The notes beneath the pieces were generated by a model. It was given only the letters and a program-made list of their open reading frames with translations, ran no database searches and had not been told where the DNA came from. Below, piece after piece: positions 50,969 to 58,208 of a DNA stretch of 64,000 nucleotides (position 1 is the first letter of the stretch; every line of letters starts with the position of its first letter). The DNA lies in contig MKVM01000003.1 in assembly GCA_001898835.1 (NCBI GenBank), positions 691,392 through 755,391 of the forward strand. The letters run 5' to 3'. Source of the stretch: Micrococcales bacterium 72-143 (GTDB lineage Bacteria > Actinomycetota > Actinomycetes > Actinomycetales > Microbacteriaceae). The position numbers and the translations under genes are program-made.

Positions 50969-52464
50969 CCGAGCACCCTTCCGACCTTCTCGGTCTTGAT
51001 CCAGGTGGCGTCTGCGTGGCGCCACTCCTTGATGTAGGAATCCACGGTGATGGCGCACAGCATGGGCCCGTAGCCGACGAGGTAGATGAGCAGCGGCGAG
51101 AGCCAGCGTCCGACGCGGGTCTTCTCGACCGCGCGTGCGCCCCAGGCGGCGAGCATCGCGGCCGAGATCCACACGTAGACGAAGACGGTGAGGATGGTCT
51201 CGCCGACGGGCAGCAGCTTCAGCCCGAACAGGCTCGGCAGCCACACCTCGATGAGGCCGGGGAAGAGGGCGGCGATCATGACGACGAAGGAGACGAGTCC
51301 GGGGAACAGGAACGCCTCGCGCCAGGAGTGCCGCCCGATCCGCGGGTCGAGCTGGATGCCGACGAGCATGGAGAACAGGAAGCTCACCGACGCGGTCACC
51401 CACAGCGCGCGGAACACCAGCTGCGCGAGGTCGCTCTGCAGCAGGAGCAGCCCGATGAGTCCGACGGAGGAGAGCACCATCGCGAACGGCAGCAGGAAGA
51501 TGCTGAACCAGGAGAGGCCGAAGGCGATGTTGCCGAGGTGGTGGCCGCGGTGCGGGCGGAACCAGACCTTGCGGTAGATCCACGACACCTGCACGTTGCC
51601 GCGCGCCCAGCGCAGCCGCTGCTTCCAGAGCCCGTCGATGGTGCGCGGCTCCTCGGCGAGCACGACGGCGCGCGGCTCGAACACCATCTTGCGGCCGTGC
51701 AGCTGCGACTCGAAGGTGGCGACGGTGTCCTCGGCGAGCGTTCCGGTGGGGATGCGGCCGCCGATGGCCTCCAGGTTGGCGCGCGAGTGCAGCTGGGCGC
51801 CGCCGGCGAGGCACGCCTGGGCGCCGAGCACGTTCTGGGCGCGGCGGGCGGCCAGTTGCGAGAGCACGTATTCGATGGCGATGAACCGGGTCATGTAGTT
51901 GCGGTCGCGGCTGCCTTCGGCGATGTACGCCGAGACGGCGCCGACGCGGGGGTCGGCGAGGTGGCGGGTCATCTTCTCGAGCGACTCGGGGGTGAAGATG
52001 ACGTCGGCGTCGGTGATGAGCACGGCTTCGGCCCAGTCGTCGGCGAGGATCACCTCGAGCCCGTGGTTGAGGGTGTGCGCCTTGCCCTGACCGCCCTGCT
52101 CGCGCCGCAGGTGGATCACCTGCCCGGGGTACTGGAGCGCCTTCGCGGCCAGCACGTCGGGGGTGTCGTCGGTGGACGCGTCGTCGACGACGCACACGCG
52201 CAACCGGTCGACGGGGTAGGAGAGCTGCATGAGCCGGTCGACGGTCGCGCCGATCACGGGCGCCTCGTTCCAGGCGGGGATGAGCACGACGACGCGGGGG
52301 AAGTGGGCGTCGGCGCGACGGTAGTGGTTGATCACGGCGTGCAGCGGCACCATGAGGAAGTGGAAGGCGGCCGTCACGACGGGCACGGCGCCCGTCGCGA
52401 CGAACACGATGAGCACGACGACGAGGACGTTGTAGAGCACCTCCATGACGCCTGCGCCGGTCAT
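50965..52464 (-). CDS. Processive-type GT2 glycosyltransferase (membrane)
   Basis: 499 residues. One N-terminal membrane helix (9-32), a GT-A catalytic domain at about 57-290, then four or five membrane helices. Motifs: VLIPAWNEAPVIG, DDASTDD (94-100), the metal-binding DADV (152-155), catalytic-base region AEDT (244-247) and QRLRW (282-286), the Q/RxxRW motif of cellulose, chitin and poly-N-acetylglucosamine synthases. It probably makes and extrudes a beta-linked polysaccharide or glycolipid from a UDP-sugar. ATG at 52462-52464 overlaps the PHP gene stop; ATG 18 bases later (MEVLYN) is an alternative. A deacetylase in the same operon suggests an N-acetylhexosamine product. Confidence 0.92.
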   Translation of the reverse strand: MTGAGVMEVLYNVLVVVLIVFVATGAVPVVTAAFHFLMVPLHAVINHYRRADAHFPRVVVLIPAWNEAPVIGATVDRLMQLSYPVDRLRVCVVDDASTDDTPDVLAAKALQYPGQVIHLRREQGGQGKAHTLNHGLEVILADDWAEAVLITDADVIFTPESLEKMTRHLADPRVGAVSAYIAEGSRDRNYMTRFIAIEYVLSQLAARRAQNVLGAQACLAGGAQLHSRANLEAIGGRIPTGTLAEDTVATFESQLHGRKMVFEPRAVVLAEEPRTIDGLWKQRLRWARGNVQVSWIYRKVWFRPHRGHHLGNIAFGLSWFSIFLLPFAMVLSSVGLIGLLLLQSDLAQLVFRALWVTASVSFLFSMLVGIQLDPRIGRHSWREAFLFPGLVSFVVMIAALFPGLIEVWLPSLFGLKLLPVGETILTVFVYVWISAAMLAAWGARAVEKTRVGRWLSPLLIYLVGYGPMLCAITVDSYIKEWRHADATWIKTEKVGRVLG

Positions 52465-53180
52465 CGCGCACCCTTCCCTGCGAGGAGCGCGGCGACGCGC
52501 TCGTAGCGGCCGACGTCCGAGGCGATGTGGCTGTCGGTGGATGCCACGAGCCGCACGCCCGCGGTGCGCGCGGCGGCGATCGCGGCCGGGCCGGGGCATC
52601 CCCACTTCTCGTTCACCTCGACGAGGGTGTCGGTGGCCGCCGCGGTGTGCGCCCAGGCGTCGAGGCGCTCGGGACCGAGTGCCGACTCGTCGAGGCCGAT
52701 CTTGGGGAGGATCGAGAAGCAGTGGGCGAGCTGGTTGCCGGGGTGTCGCCGCATCGCGCCGATGAGCCCGCCGATGAGCAGGTCGAGGGCGTCGTCGGCC
52801 GGGAGGCCGGCGGCGAGGCGTTCGGCGGTCGCGGACGGCGACCAGGGCCCGTCGGTGCCGGGGAACTGGTGGTCGGCGATGAGGATGCGGTCGACTCCGT
52901 CGAGCGCGGCGGGGAGGTCGAGGGCGCCGGTGGTGTCGAGGATCTTCGCCTCGACTCCGGTGTGCACGGTGAGCCCGTCGGGGACCTCGAGTGCTGCGAC
53001 GGCGGCGAGGAACTCGGGCACCCAGGTGGTGTCGGCGCGCACGTGGTCGACGAGCCGCAGCTCGGTGAGCCCGGCGGCGTGCGCGGCTGCGACGTTCTCG
53101 GCGAGGGTCGAGACGGCGTCGTCGGAGAACGTCGAGTGCACGTGGTGGTCGCCGCGGAGTGCCGGGTGCATGGGCGTCAC
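52461..53180 (-). CDS. PHP-domain phosphoesterase
   Basis: 239 residues. The metal-binding HxH is H13-V-H15 in DHHVHSTFSDD; further ligands are seen in LVDHV, ADHQF, LAHCFS and the terminal STDSHIA. This matches small PHP phosphoesterases of the histidinol-phosphatase/HisJ type. The operon has no histidine genes, so a different phosphate ester, perhaps a sugar phosphate, is likely. GTG at 53178-53180 overlaps the ATP-grasp stop (GTGA); an ATG nine bases later (MHPALRG) is possible. Cytoplasmic. Confidence 0.88.
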   Translation of the reverse strand: MTPMHPALRGDHHVHSTFSDDAVSTLAENVAAAHAAGLTELRLVDHVRADTTWVPEFLAAVAALEVPDGLTVHTGVEAKILDTTGALDLPAALDGVDRILIADHQFPGTDGPWSPSATAERLAAGLPADDALDLLIGGLIGAMRRHPGNQLAHCFSILPKIGLDESALGPERLDAWAHTAAATDTLVEVNEKWGCPGPAAIAAARTAGVRLVASTDSHIASDVGRYERVAALLAGKGAR

Positions 53181-54160
53181 TCGTCCTGGTGGGCGGCGTG
53201 CGCGGACTGCAGCACCTCGTCCGGGTCGATCACGATGTCCTCGAGGAAGCGCACGGAGGCGAGTTCCCGGAAGGCGAGCCGTTCGGGCAGCGCGCGGCCG
53301 GTGAAGAGGTCGACCACGAGGGAGGGGATGTCGACGCCCGCGGCGATCGTGAGCGGGAGCGCGCCGGGGAACCGCGGGTTGACCTCCAGCAGCGCGGCAC
53401 GCCCTGCGCGGTCGCGGCGCAGTTGCACGTTCGCGACCCCCACGAGGCCGATGGCGCGGGCGACGGCGGCCGCGGTCTCCTCCAGCTCGGGGTCGCGCAC
53501 GGTGCGTCCGGCGATGGAGACGCCGGAGTCGACGCGGGTGCGGGTGCGCGGCACGGCTGCGACGACGCGGCCGGCGGCATCCGCGATCACGTCGACGGAG
53601 TACTCCTCACCGGGCAGCAGGTCCTGCACGATGAGCCCTTCGTCGGTCGGCAGCGCCTCGAGTGCCGCGCGGTCGGGCACGACCCGGATGCCGCGGCTGC
53701 CTGCGCCGCTGCGCGGCTTCGCGAAGACGGGGAACTCCCAATCGATCGCGAGGGCATCGGGCGCGGCGAGCACGGTGCGTGGGACGCGCACTGTGGGGGC
53801 GCAGCGCTCGGCGAGCGCGAGCTTGTCGAGGCAGGTGGCGATCGTGTCGGCGCTCGGCGCGGCGAGCACGGCGGGGGCGAGCTCGTCGCGACGTTCGGCG
53901 AGGGCGGCGAGCTCGACGTCGACGGTGGAGATGACGACGTCGATCGCATCCTGGGCGACGAGGGCGGCGAGGCCGGGGATGAACGCCGGCGATCGCCCGG
54001 GCTCGACGAGGCGGCGCCGGGCGGCGGGCACGAGGTAGAGGCCGGACGCCCATCCGTCCATGTCGGCGGCGAACACCGTGAGGTCGTCGCGGTTCAGCAG
54101 CGAGCGGATCACGGCGACGCCGGCAGGGCCGCCCGCGCCCGTCACGAGTACGCGCGTCAT
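53177..54160 (-). CDS. ATP-grasp ligase
   Basis: 327 residues. It begins with a Rossmann-like MTRVLVTGAGGPAGVAV, then the ATP-grasp lysine strand FPVFAKPRSGAGSRGI, VQDLLPGEEYSVDVIAD and the magnesium/ATP site ALLEVNPRFPGALPL. The layout fits CarB-like or PylC-like carboxylate-amine ligases and sugar-linked ATP-grasp proteins. The acceptor is unknown. ATG at 54158-54160 overlaps the stop of the deacetylase gene, and its stop overlaps the PHP gene. It may ligate an amino acid or carboxylate to the amine exposed by the LmbE-type deacetylase; that is inference. Confidence 0.88.
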   Translation of the reverse strand: MTRVLVTGAGGPAGVAVIRSLLNRDDLTVFAADMDGWASGLYLVPAARRRLVEPGRSPAFIPGLAALVAQDAIDVVISTVDVELAALAERRDELAPAVLAAPSADTIATCLDKLALAERCAPTVRVPRTVLAAPDALAIDWEFPVFAKPRSGAGSRGIRVVPDRAALEALPTDEGLIVQDLLPGEEYSVDVIADAAGRVVAAVPRTRTRVDSGVSIAGRTVRDPELEETAAAVARAIGLVGVANVQLRRDRAGRAALLEVNPRFPGALPLTIAAGVDIPSLVVDLFTGRALPERLAFRELASVRFLEDIVIDPDEVLQSAHAAHQDE

Positions 54161-55218
54161 CGGGCCTCCCGGTTGCTGCGCTCGCCGGTGCGGTCGCGCA
54201 CGGGGGTGGAGAGGTCGGCGGTCTCGCGCACGATCTCGAGCGGTTCGACGTTGTCGCCGCCGCCGAATCGGGACCAGTAGCGCGCGGTCGCCGTGACGAA
54301 GTCGGGGGCCAGGTAGGCGCGGTGCTCGGTCTGCGAGCGGAAGCAGGCGAGCACCTCGAGCTTGCGGTCGACGAAGCCGTCGATGGAGACGAATCGCGTC
54401 GGGCGGAAGTCGACGGTTGCGGAGGGGCTCTGGTAGCAGGCGACCGTGTCGATCGTGCGGGTCGCGACGACGGTGGCTTCGTGGGCCGCGCGGTGGTCCT
54501 GGTGGCGGTCGTGGTTGGTGTGCGTGTAGACGACGGTCGGCACGACCTCCCGCACGACCTCTTCGATGAGCCGCACGGTCGGGCCGCCGCCGGTGATCTC
54601 GGTGTCGACGAGGTCTTTGAGGAAGAGGCGCGCGCCGAGCAGCTCGGCGGAGGCGAGCGACTCGTGCTGCCGGTCGTCGGCGTCGCCCCCTCGTGCGCCG
54701 CGGGAGAGGGTGAGGATGGTGATCTCGTCGCCCGCCGCGCGGTGCGCCGCGAGGATGCCGCCGACGCCGATCTCCACGTCGTCGGGGTGCGCCCCGATCG
54801 CGAGCACGTACTGCTTCTGCGCCGCGGACTCGCGTCGTGCGCGGCCTTCTTCGGCGAGTCGAGTGACGACCTCCACGAGGCGGGTGGAGTCGATGGGCTT
54901 GGTGAGGAACTCGTCGGCCTGCGCGCGGAGGGCGGAGACGGCGTAGTCGACGGAGACGTGGGCGGTCATGATCACGACCGGCATCCAGGGGGTGTCGATG
55001 CGGATCGCGGTGAGCAGGTCGATGCCGGAGATGCCGGGCATCTGGATGTCGGTCACGACGACGTCGGGCCGGAAGGCGCCGATGGCGGCGAGGGCCGAGG
55101 GCCCGTCGGCGGCGGTCTGCACGACGCATCCACCGCGGCGTTCGAGCACCGTCTTCACGAACAGCGCGACGTCCGGGTCGTCGTCGACGACCAGCACCCG
55201 CCGGGACTCCTCGCCCAT
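54157..55218 (-). CDS. Receiver domain fused to LmbE/PIG-L deacetylase
   Basis: 353 residues in two domains. Residues 6-122 are a complete CheY-like receiver (DDD at 12-14, phospho-acceptor D57 in VTDIQMPG, Thr/Ala in MTAHV, Lys in LTKPID). Residues about 136-340 are a zinc-dependent GlcNAc-type deacetylase of the LmbE/PIG-L family: IGAHPDDVEIGVGG (H144, D146, D147) and the third ligand region HTNHDRHQDH (233-242). There is no DNA-binding domain, so the deacetylase is the output. ATG at 55216-55218 is preferred because GAGGGGG lies seven bases upstream and the -10 TAGGCT places the transcript start beyond the alternative ATG at 55245. First gene of the operon. Confidence 0.9.
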   Translation of the reverse strand: MGEESRRVLVVDDDPDVALFVKTVLERRGGCVVQTAADGPSALAAIGAFRPDVVVTDIQMPGISGIDLLTAIRIDTPWMPVVIMTAHVSVDYAVSALRAQADEFLTKPIDSTRLVEVVTRLAEEGRARRESAAQKQYVLAIGAHPDDVEIGVGGILAAHRAAGDEITILTLSRGARGGDADDRQHESLASAELLGARLFLKDLVDTEITGGGPTVRLIEEVVREVVPTVVYTHTNHDRHQDHRAAHEATVVATRTIDTVACYQSPSATVDFRPTRFVSIDGFVDRKLEVLACFRSQTEHRAYLAPDFVTATARYWSRFGGGDNVEPLEIVRETADLSTPVRDRTGERSNREAR

Positions 55219-55247
55219 CCGGTACCCCCTCTTCCCCCTGGACATCG

Positions 55248-55253
55248 AGCCTA
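55248..55253 (-). promoter_or_regulatory. Operon -10 (TAGGCT) overlapping the HNH stop codon
   Basis: TAGGCT reads on the minus strand from 55253 to 55248, and its TAG is the stop codon of the DUF222/HNH gene. The predicted transcript starts near 55241, giving a short leader that contains GAGGGGG before ATG 55218. Confidence 0.45.
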
Positions 55254-56759
55254 GGCCCCGACCTGTCTGTCGACCATGAGCGGGCCGCGCGTTCGATGTG
55301 CGGATCGGATGCGCGCGGGCGCCGGGATGCCGGACGAACGCGTGGCGACGCGCTGCCGCGCGAGGTCGCGCTGCACAGGACTCTTGGTGGGCATCGGGAG
55401 CGGCGCCCGCGCCGGGTCGATTCGGGGTGGGGGGATGAGCACGAACTCGTCGCCGCGTCGGCGGATCTCCCACCCTTCGTTGTGGATCCGCAGATGGTGG
55501 TATCGGCACAGCAGGATGCCGCGTTCGACGCTCGTTCCGCCGCGGTCGCGTTGCCAGTGGTCGATGTGGTGCGCCTCGACCATCCCGACGCCGCGGGCGC
55601 AGTCGCCGAAGCGGCAGCCGCCGTCGCGGATGGCGAGGGCCGTGCGCTGCTTGCGGGTGTGGAGTCGCTGCGTGCGGCCCACGTCGAGGGGGTTCCCGGA
55701 GGGGTCGACTGCGATGTGCTGGTGCCCGTCGGCGCAGATGTGCCGCTCGACGGTCTCGCGGGAGACGGGGTCGGCCTGCCCGGCGATCCAGCCGTGGCCC
55801 GCGGGCCGCCCGAGCTGTTCGCGGGTCGCGATGAGCTGGACCGCCGCGCCGCCGGTGCCGAGCAGCTGGCGGGCGTCGACCTCCGAGCCAGCCCGGAGCA
55901 GGTCGAGGAACACGTCGGAGGCCAGCTGCTGCGGGGTGCGCGGGTCGAGCTCGATCGCGTCGGCCGCCGCACGCTGGGCGGGGTCGACGAAGCGCGGGCC
56001 TCCGCGCTTGGGCGAGGTGGCGCGCGTGTAGAGGTCGACCACGTAGGCCGCGGACTCCGGATCGAGCAGCCAGCTCAGCCGCGTCATGCCGTCGGCCTGA
56101 GGGATGATGCGCAGCGAGCGCTGGGCGATGCGGTGCCGTTCACGGTCGGCGATGCCGGCCTCGTCGAGTTCGTCGCGCAGCTGTCGCGCGCGCCGGTGGA
56201 GACGGTCGGGGTCCACCGCGGTCGCGCTGCCCGCCTCCTCGCAGAGCACCTGAGCGGCCGCGCCCAGCGCCTCGCTCGTAACGCCGTCGCACGGCTCTCC
56301 CAGCCCGCGCCGTACCGCCTCGACGTGCTCCGCCCCGAACGCGCCGGAGGCGACCGCGTCGGCGACGGGACGCATCCAGGGGGCCGTCGGCGCGACCAGC
56401 TCACCCGTGCGCGCGTCAGGCAGCCCCGCCGCGTCGTGGAGCGCGCTTCCCGCGCGCACGGAGGTTCTCGCGTCGCGCGCGGATGCCCCGGTGTGCGCTC
56501 GCAGGAGCTCCTCGGTCGTGCGGTGGCCGGCGCGTTGCGCGAGACCCTCGTACCCGAAGGCGGGGGTCGAGCGGCGGGCGATCTCGCCGGCGACGAGGGC
56601 GCGATGGCCGGCGACCGCTCGCTCGATCTCGGCGAGAACGCGCGATGCCGCGAGCAGGTGGTCGTCGTCGGCCTCGCGGTAGGCGGCGACCTCGGCACGG
56701 AGCCCGCGCAGCGCCGCGAGCTGCGCCCGCAGGGCTTCGAGATGTTCGAGGTTTGCCAT
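55251..56759 (-). CDS. DUF222 / 13E12-type HNH endonuclease
   Basis: 502 residues. An N-terminal DUF222 region of helices runs to about 330, followed by the linker DPSGNPLDVGRTQRLHTRKQR and an HNH nuclease near 390-431: CRFGDCARGVGM, EAHHIDHW, GILLCRYHHLRIH. These proteins occur in many copies in actinobacterial genomes and are suspected mobile or DNA-processing nucleases; their function is unknown. ATG 56757-56759, with GATCAT six bases upstream. It lies directly ahead of the receiver-deacetylase operon on the same strand with no gap, so read-through into that operon is possible. Confidence 0.92.
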   Translation of the reverse strand: MANLEHLEALRAQLAALRGLRAEVAAYREADDDHLLAASRVLAEIERAVAGHRALVAGEIARRSTPAFGYEGLAQRAGHRTTEELLRAHTGASARDARTSVRAGSALHDAAGLPDARTGELVAPTAPWMRPVADAVASGAFGAEHVEAVRRGLGEPCDGVTSEALGAAAQVLCEEAGSATAVDPDRLHRRARQLRDELDEAGIADRERHRIAQRSLRIIPQADGMTRLSWLLDPESAAYVVDLYTRATSPKRGGPRFVDPAQRAAADAIELDPRTPQQLASDVFLDLLRAGSEVDARQLLGTGGAAVQLIATREQLGRPAGHGWIAGQADPVSRETVERHICADGHQHIAVDPSGNPLDVGRTQRLHTRKQRTALAIRDGGCRFGDCARGVGMVEAHHIDHWQRDRGGTSVERGILLCRYHHLRIHNEGWEIRRRGDEFVLIPPPRIDPARAPLPMPTKSPVQRDLARQRVATRSSGIPAPARIRSAHRTRGPLMVDRQVGA

Positions 56760-56891
56760 GCACCTATGATCTCAAACTCGAAGATTCGTTCCTAGGTGCG
56801 CGCGTGTTTCCACATGAAGCACGTCTTGAGGGTTCCTGTGGAGGAGCGGAGGCGAGCGCGGACACCGCCCGCGCGGCGGACGCCCCATCCC
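56760..56891. other. Gap between the iron-uptake lipoprotein and HNH genes
   Basis: 132 bases. It holds the HNH promoter (minus-strand GATCAT before the ATG, with TTCGAG-type sequence further upstream) and the 3' flank of the binding-protein gene. No convincing terminator was seen. Confidence 0.3.
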
Positions 56892-57995
56892 TCAGGGCTT
56901 CGCGTACAGCGCCCGCGCGAGCGCGTCGAGCACGCGCGCCGACCGCGGCCCGAAGCTCAGGATCTCGCCGTCGGCCATGTCGACGAAGCGGCGGTGCTGG
57001 CCCGCGGTGGTGAGGGCGATGGCGGGCTTGGCGGCGAGCAGCCCGTCCACGCCGCCCGCCGACTCGATGCCGTGGGTCATGACGAGGATCACGTCCGGGT
57101 TCGCCTCGACGAGCGCCTCGTCGGTCATGGGCTTCATGCCCTCCCAGCCGAGCTCTCCCGCGACATCCCGCGCCCCCAGCCCGAGGATCAGCCGGTCGGC
57201 GCCCGACTCCGAGCCGAACAGGTAGTAGATGCCGCTGCCGCCGCGCAGGTAGAGGAACACGACGCGCAGCTTCTTCTCGGGGTCGGATGGTGCGACCTGG
57301 TCGATCTGCGCGCGCACCTCGGCGACGTCGTCCGTGATCCGCGAGGCGAGGGCCGCTCCCGCCTCGGGCACGCCGAGCGCCGCGCCGGTGTCGCGCGCGA
57401 GCTGGGCCGCCCCGTCGAAGCTGGGCTCGTTCGCGAGGAACACCACGGTCACGCCCGACTGGCGCAGCTGCTCGAGCACGTCGCGCGGGCCGATGCTGCC
57501 GTCGGTGAGGATGAGCGTGGGCCGCAGCGCGAGCACGCTCTCGGCGTTGACGGCGTGGGCACCGGAGGTGACGACGGGCAGGTGCTCGGTGCCGGGGAAG
57601 GTGGTCGACATGTCGCGGCCGACGAGGGTGTCGCCGAGCCCGAGCCCCCAGACGGTCGCGGCGAGCGATCCGGCGAGGTCGAGGGCGAGCACGCGCGAGG
57701 TGTCGTCGACGACGACGTCGCGGTCCCCGTCGGGGTCATGGGAGACGACGGACGCGGGGAGCGTCTGCGCGGGGTGCTCCGCGACCGGCTCCACGGCATC
57801 CGAGGCGACGATCGCGGTGCGCTCGCCTTCCGCGGCGCGCGGGTCGGGGTAGAGGTCGAGCTGGGTGAGCGGGCGGGCGTCGACCGCGGGGGTCGTCGCG
57901 GTGCCGCTGCCGCCCTGCTCGCCGGATGCGGCGCATCCGGCGAGCAGGGCGAGGGATGCGGCGGCCGCGAGGGCGGCGCGGAGGGCTCGGGTCAC
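56892..57995 (-). CDS. hmuT: Heme/iron ABC transporter substrate-binding lipoprotein
   Basis: 367 residues. The lipoprotein signal peptide ends LLAG-C21. Two binding lobes follow (VLALDLAGSLAATVWGLGLGDTLVGRD; LPVVTSGAHAVNAESVLALRPTLIL and VIL VMTHGIES further on) in the pattern of HmuT/BtuF-type class III binding proteins. An extra ~85 residues lie between the Cys and the first lobe. GTG at 57993-57995 has TAGGAT six bases upstream and an iron box overlapping the -35. The expected permease and ATPase (hmuU, hmuV) do not follow; the next gene downstream is the HNH nuclease, so this is an orphan or serves a transporter elsewhere. Confidence 0.85.
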   Translation of the reverse strand: MTRALRAALAAAASLALLAGCAASGEQGGSGTATTPAVDARPLTQLDLYPDPRAAEGERTAIVASDAVEPVAEHPAQTLPASVVSHDPDGDRDVVVDDTSRVLALDLAGSLAATVWGLGLGDTLVGRDMSTTFPGTEHLPVVTSGAHAVNAESVLALRPTLILTDGSIGPRDVLEQLRQSGVTVVFLANEPSFDGAAQLARDTGAALGVPEAGAALASRITDDVAEVRAQIDQVAPSDPEKKLRVVFLYLRGGSGIYYLFGSESGADRLILGLGARDVAGELGWEGMKPMTDEALVEANPDVILVMTHGIESAGGVDGLLAAKPAIALTTAGQHRRFVDMADGEILSFGPRSARVLDALARALYAKP

Positions 57996-58001
57996 ACGCC
58001 C

Positions 58002-58033
58002 ATCCTATCCCCGAAGTTAGGTAAACCTAACTT
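58002..58033 (-). promoter_or_regulatory. Iron box (DtxR/IdeR-type) and -10 of the binding-protein gene
   Basis: AAGTTAGGT (58014-58022), AA, ACCTAACTT (58025-58033) is a perfect 9-base inverted repeat resembling the DtxR/IdeR box TTAGGTTAGCCTAACCTAA. TAGGAT (58002-58007) is the -10, six bases before the GTG. The box covers the -35 position, so iron-bound regulator would block transcription. Confidence 0.85.
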
Positions 58034-58208
58034 GTGCCGGCAACCGTGGAGATCCGCGCGAAGGGCCCACCCCCGAATTGGGGGTAGGACGCTCATCCGT
58101 CATCTCGAGCTTCCCTCTAGACGCGCCATGCCGAGGATCGCTAGTTTCTGGGCAATCGCGATCTCGGTCGCGGGCCTGTCGGGTTCGTTTGAGAGAGATC
58201 GCCACCAC
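58034..58208. other. Leader region of the RHS gene
   Basis: 175 bases with no gene. A small palindrome ACCCCC-GAATT-GGGGGT is at 58069-58085. GAGAGAG about 12 bases before the ATG at 58209 is the likely ribosome site. An ATG at 58138 is out of frame and soon stopped. No clear -10/-35 pair was identified. Confidence 0.4.

Noticed and set aside
55251..56759. HNH gene as a homing endonuclease or intein
   Set aside because: It is a free-standing DUF222-type protein with no splicing motifs or interrupted host gene.
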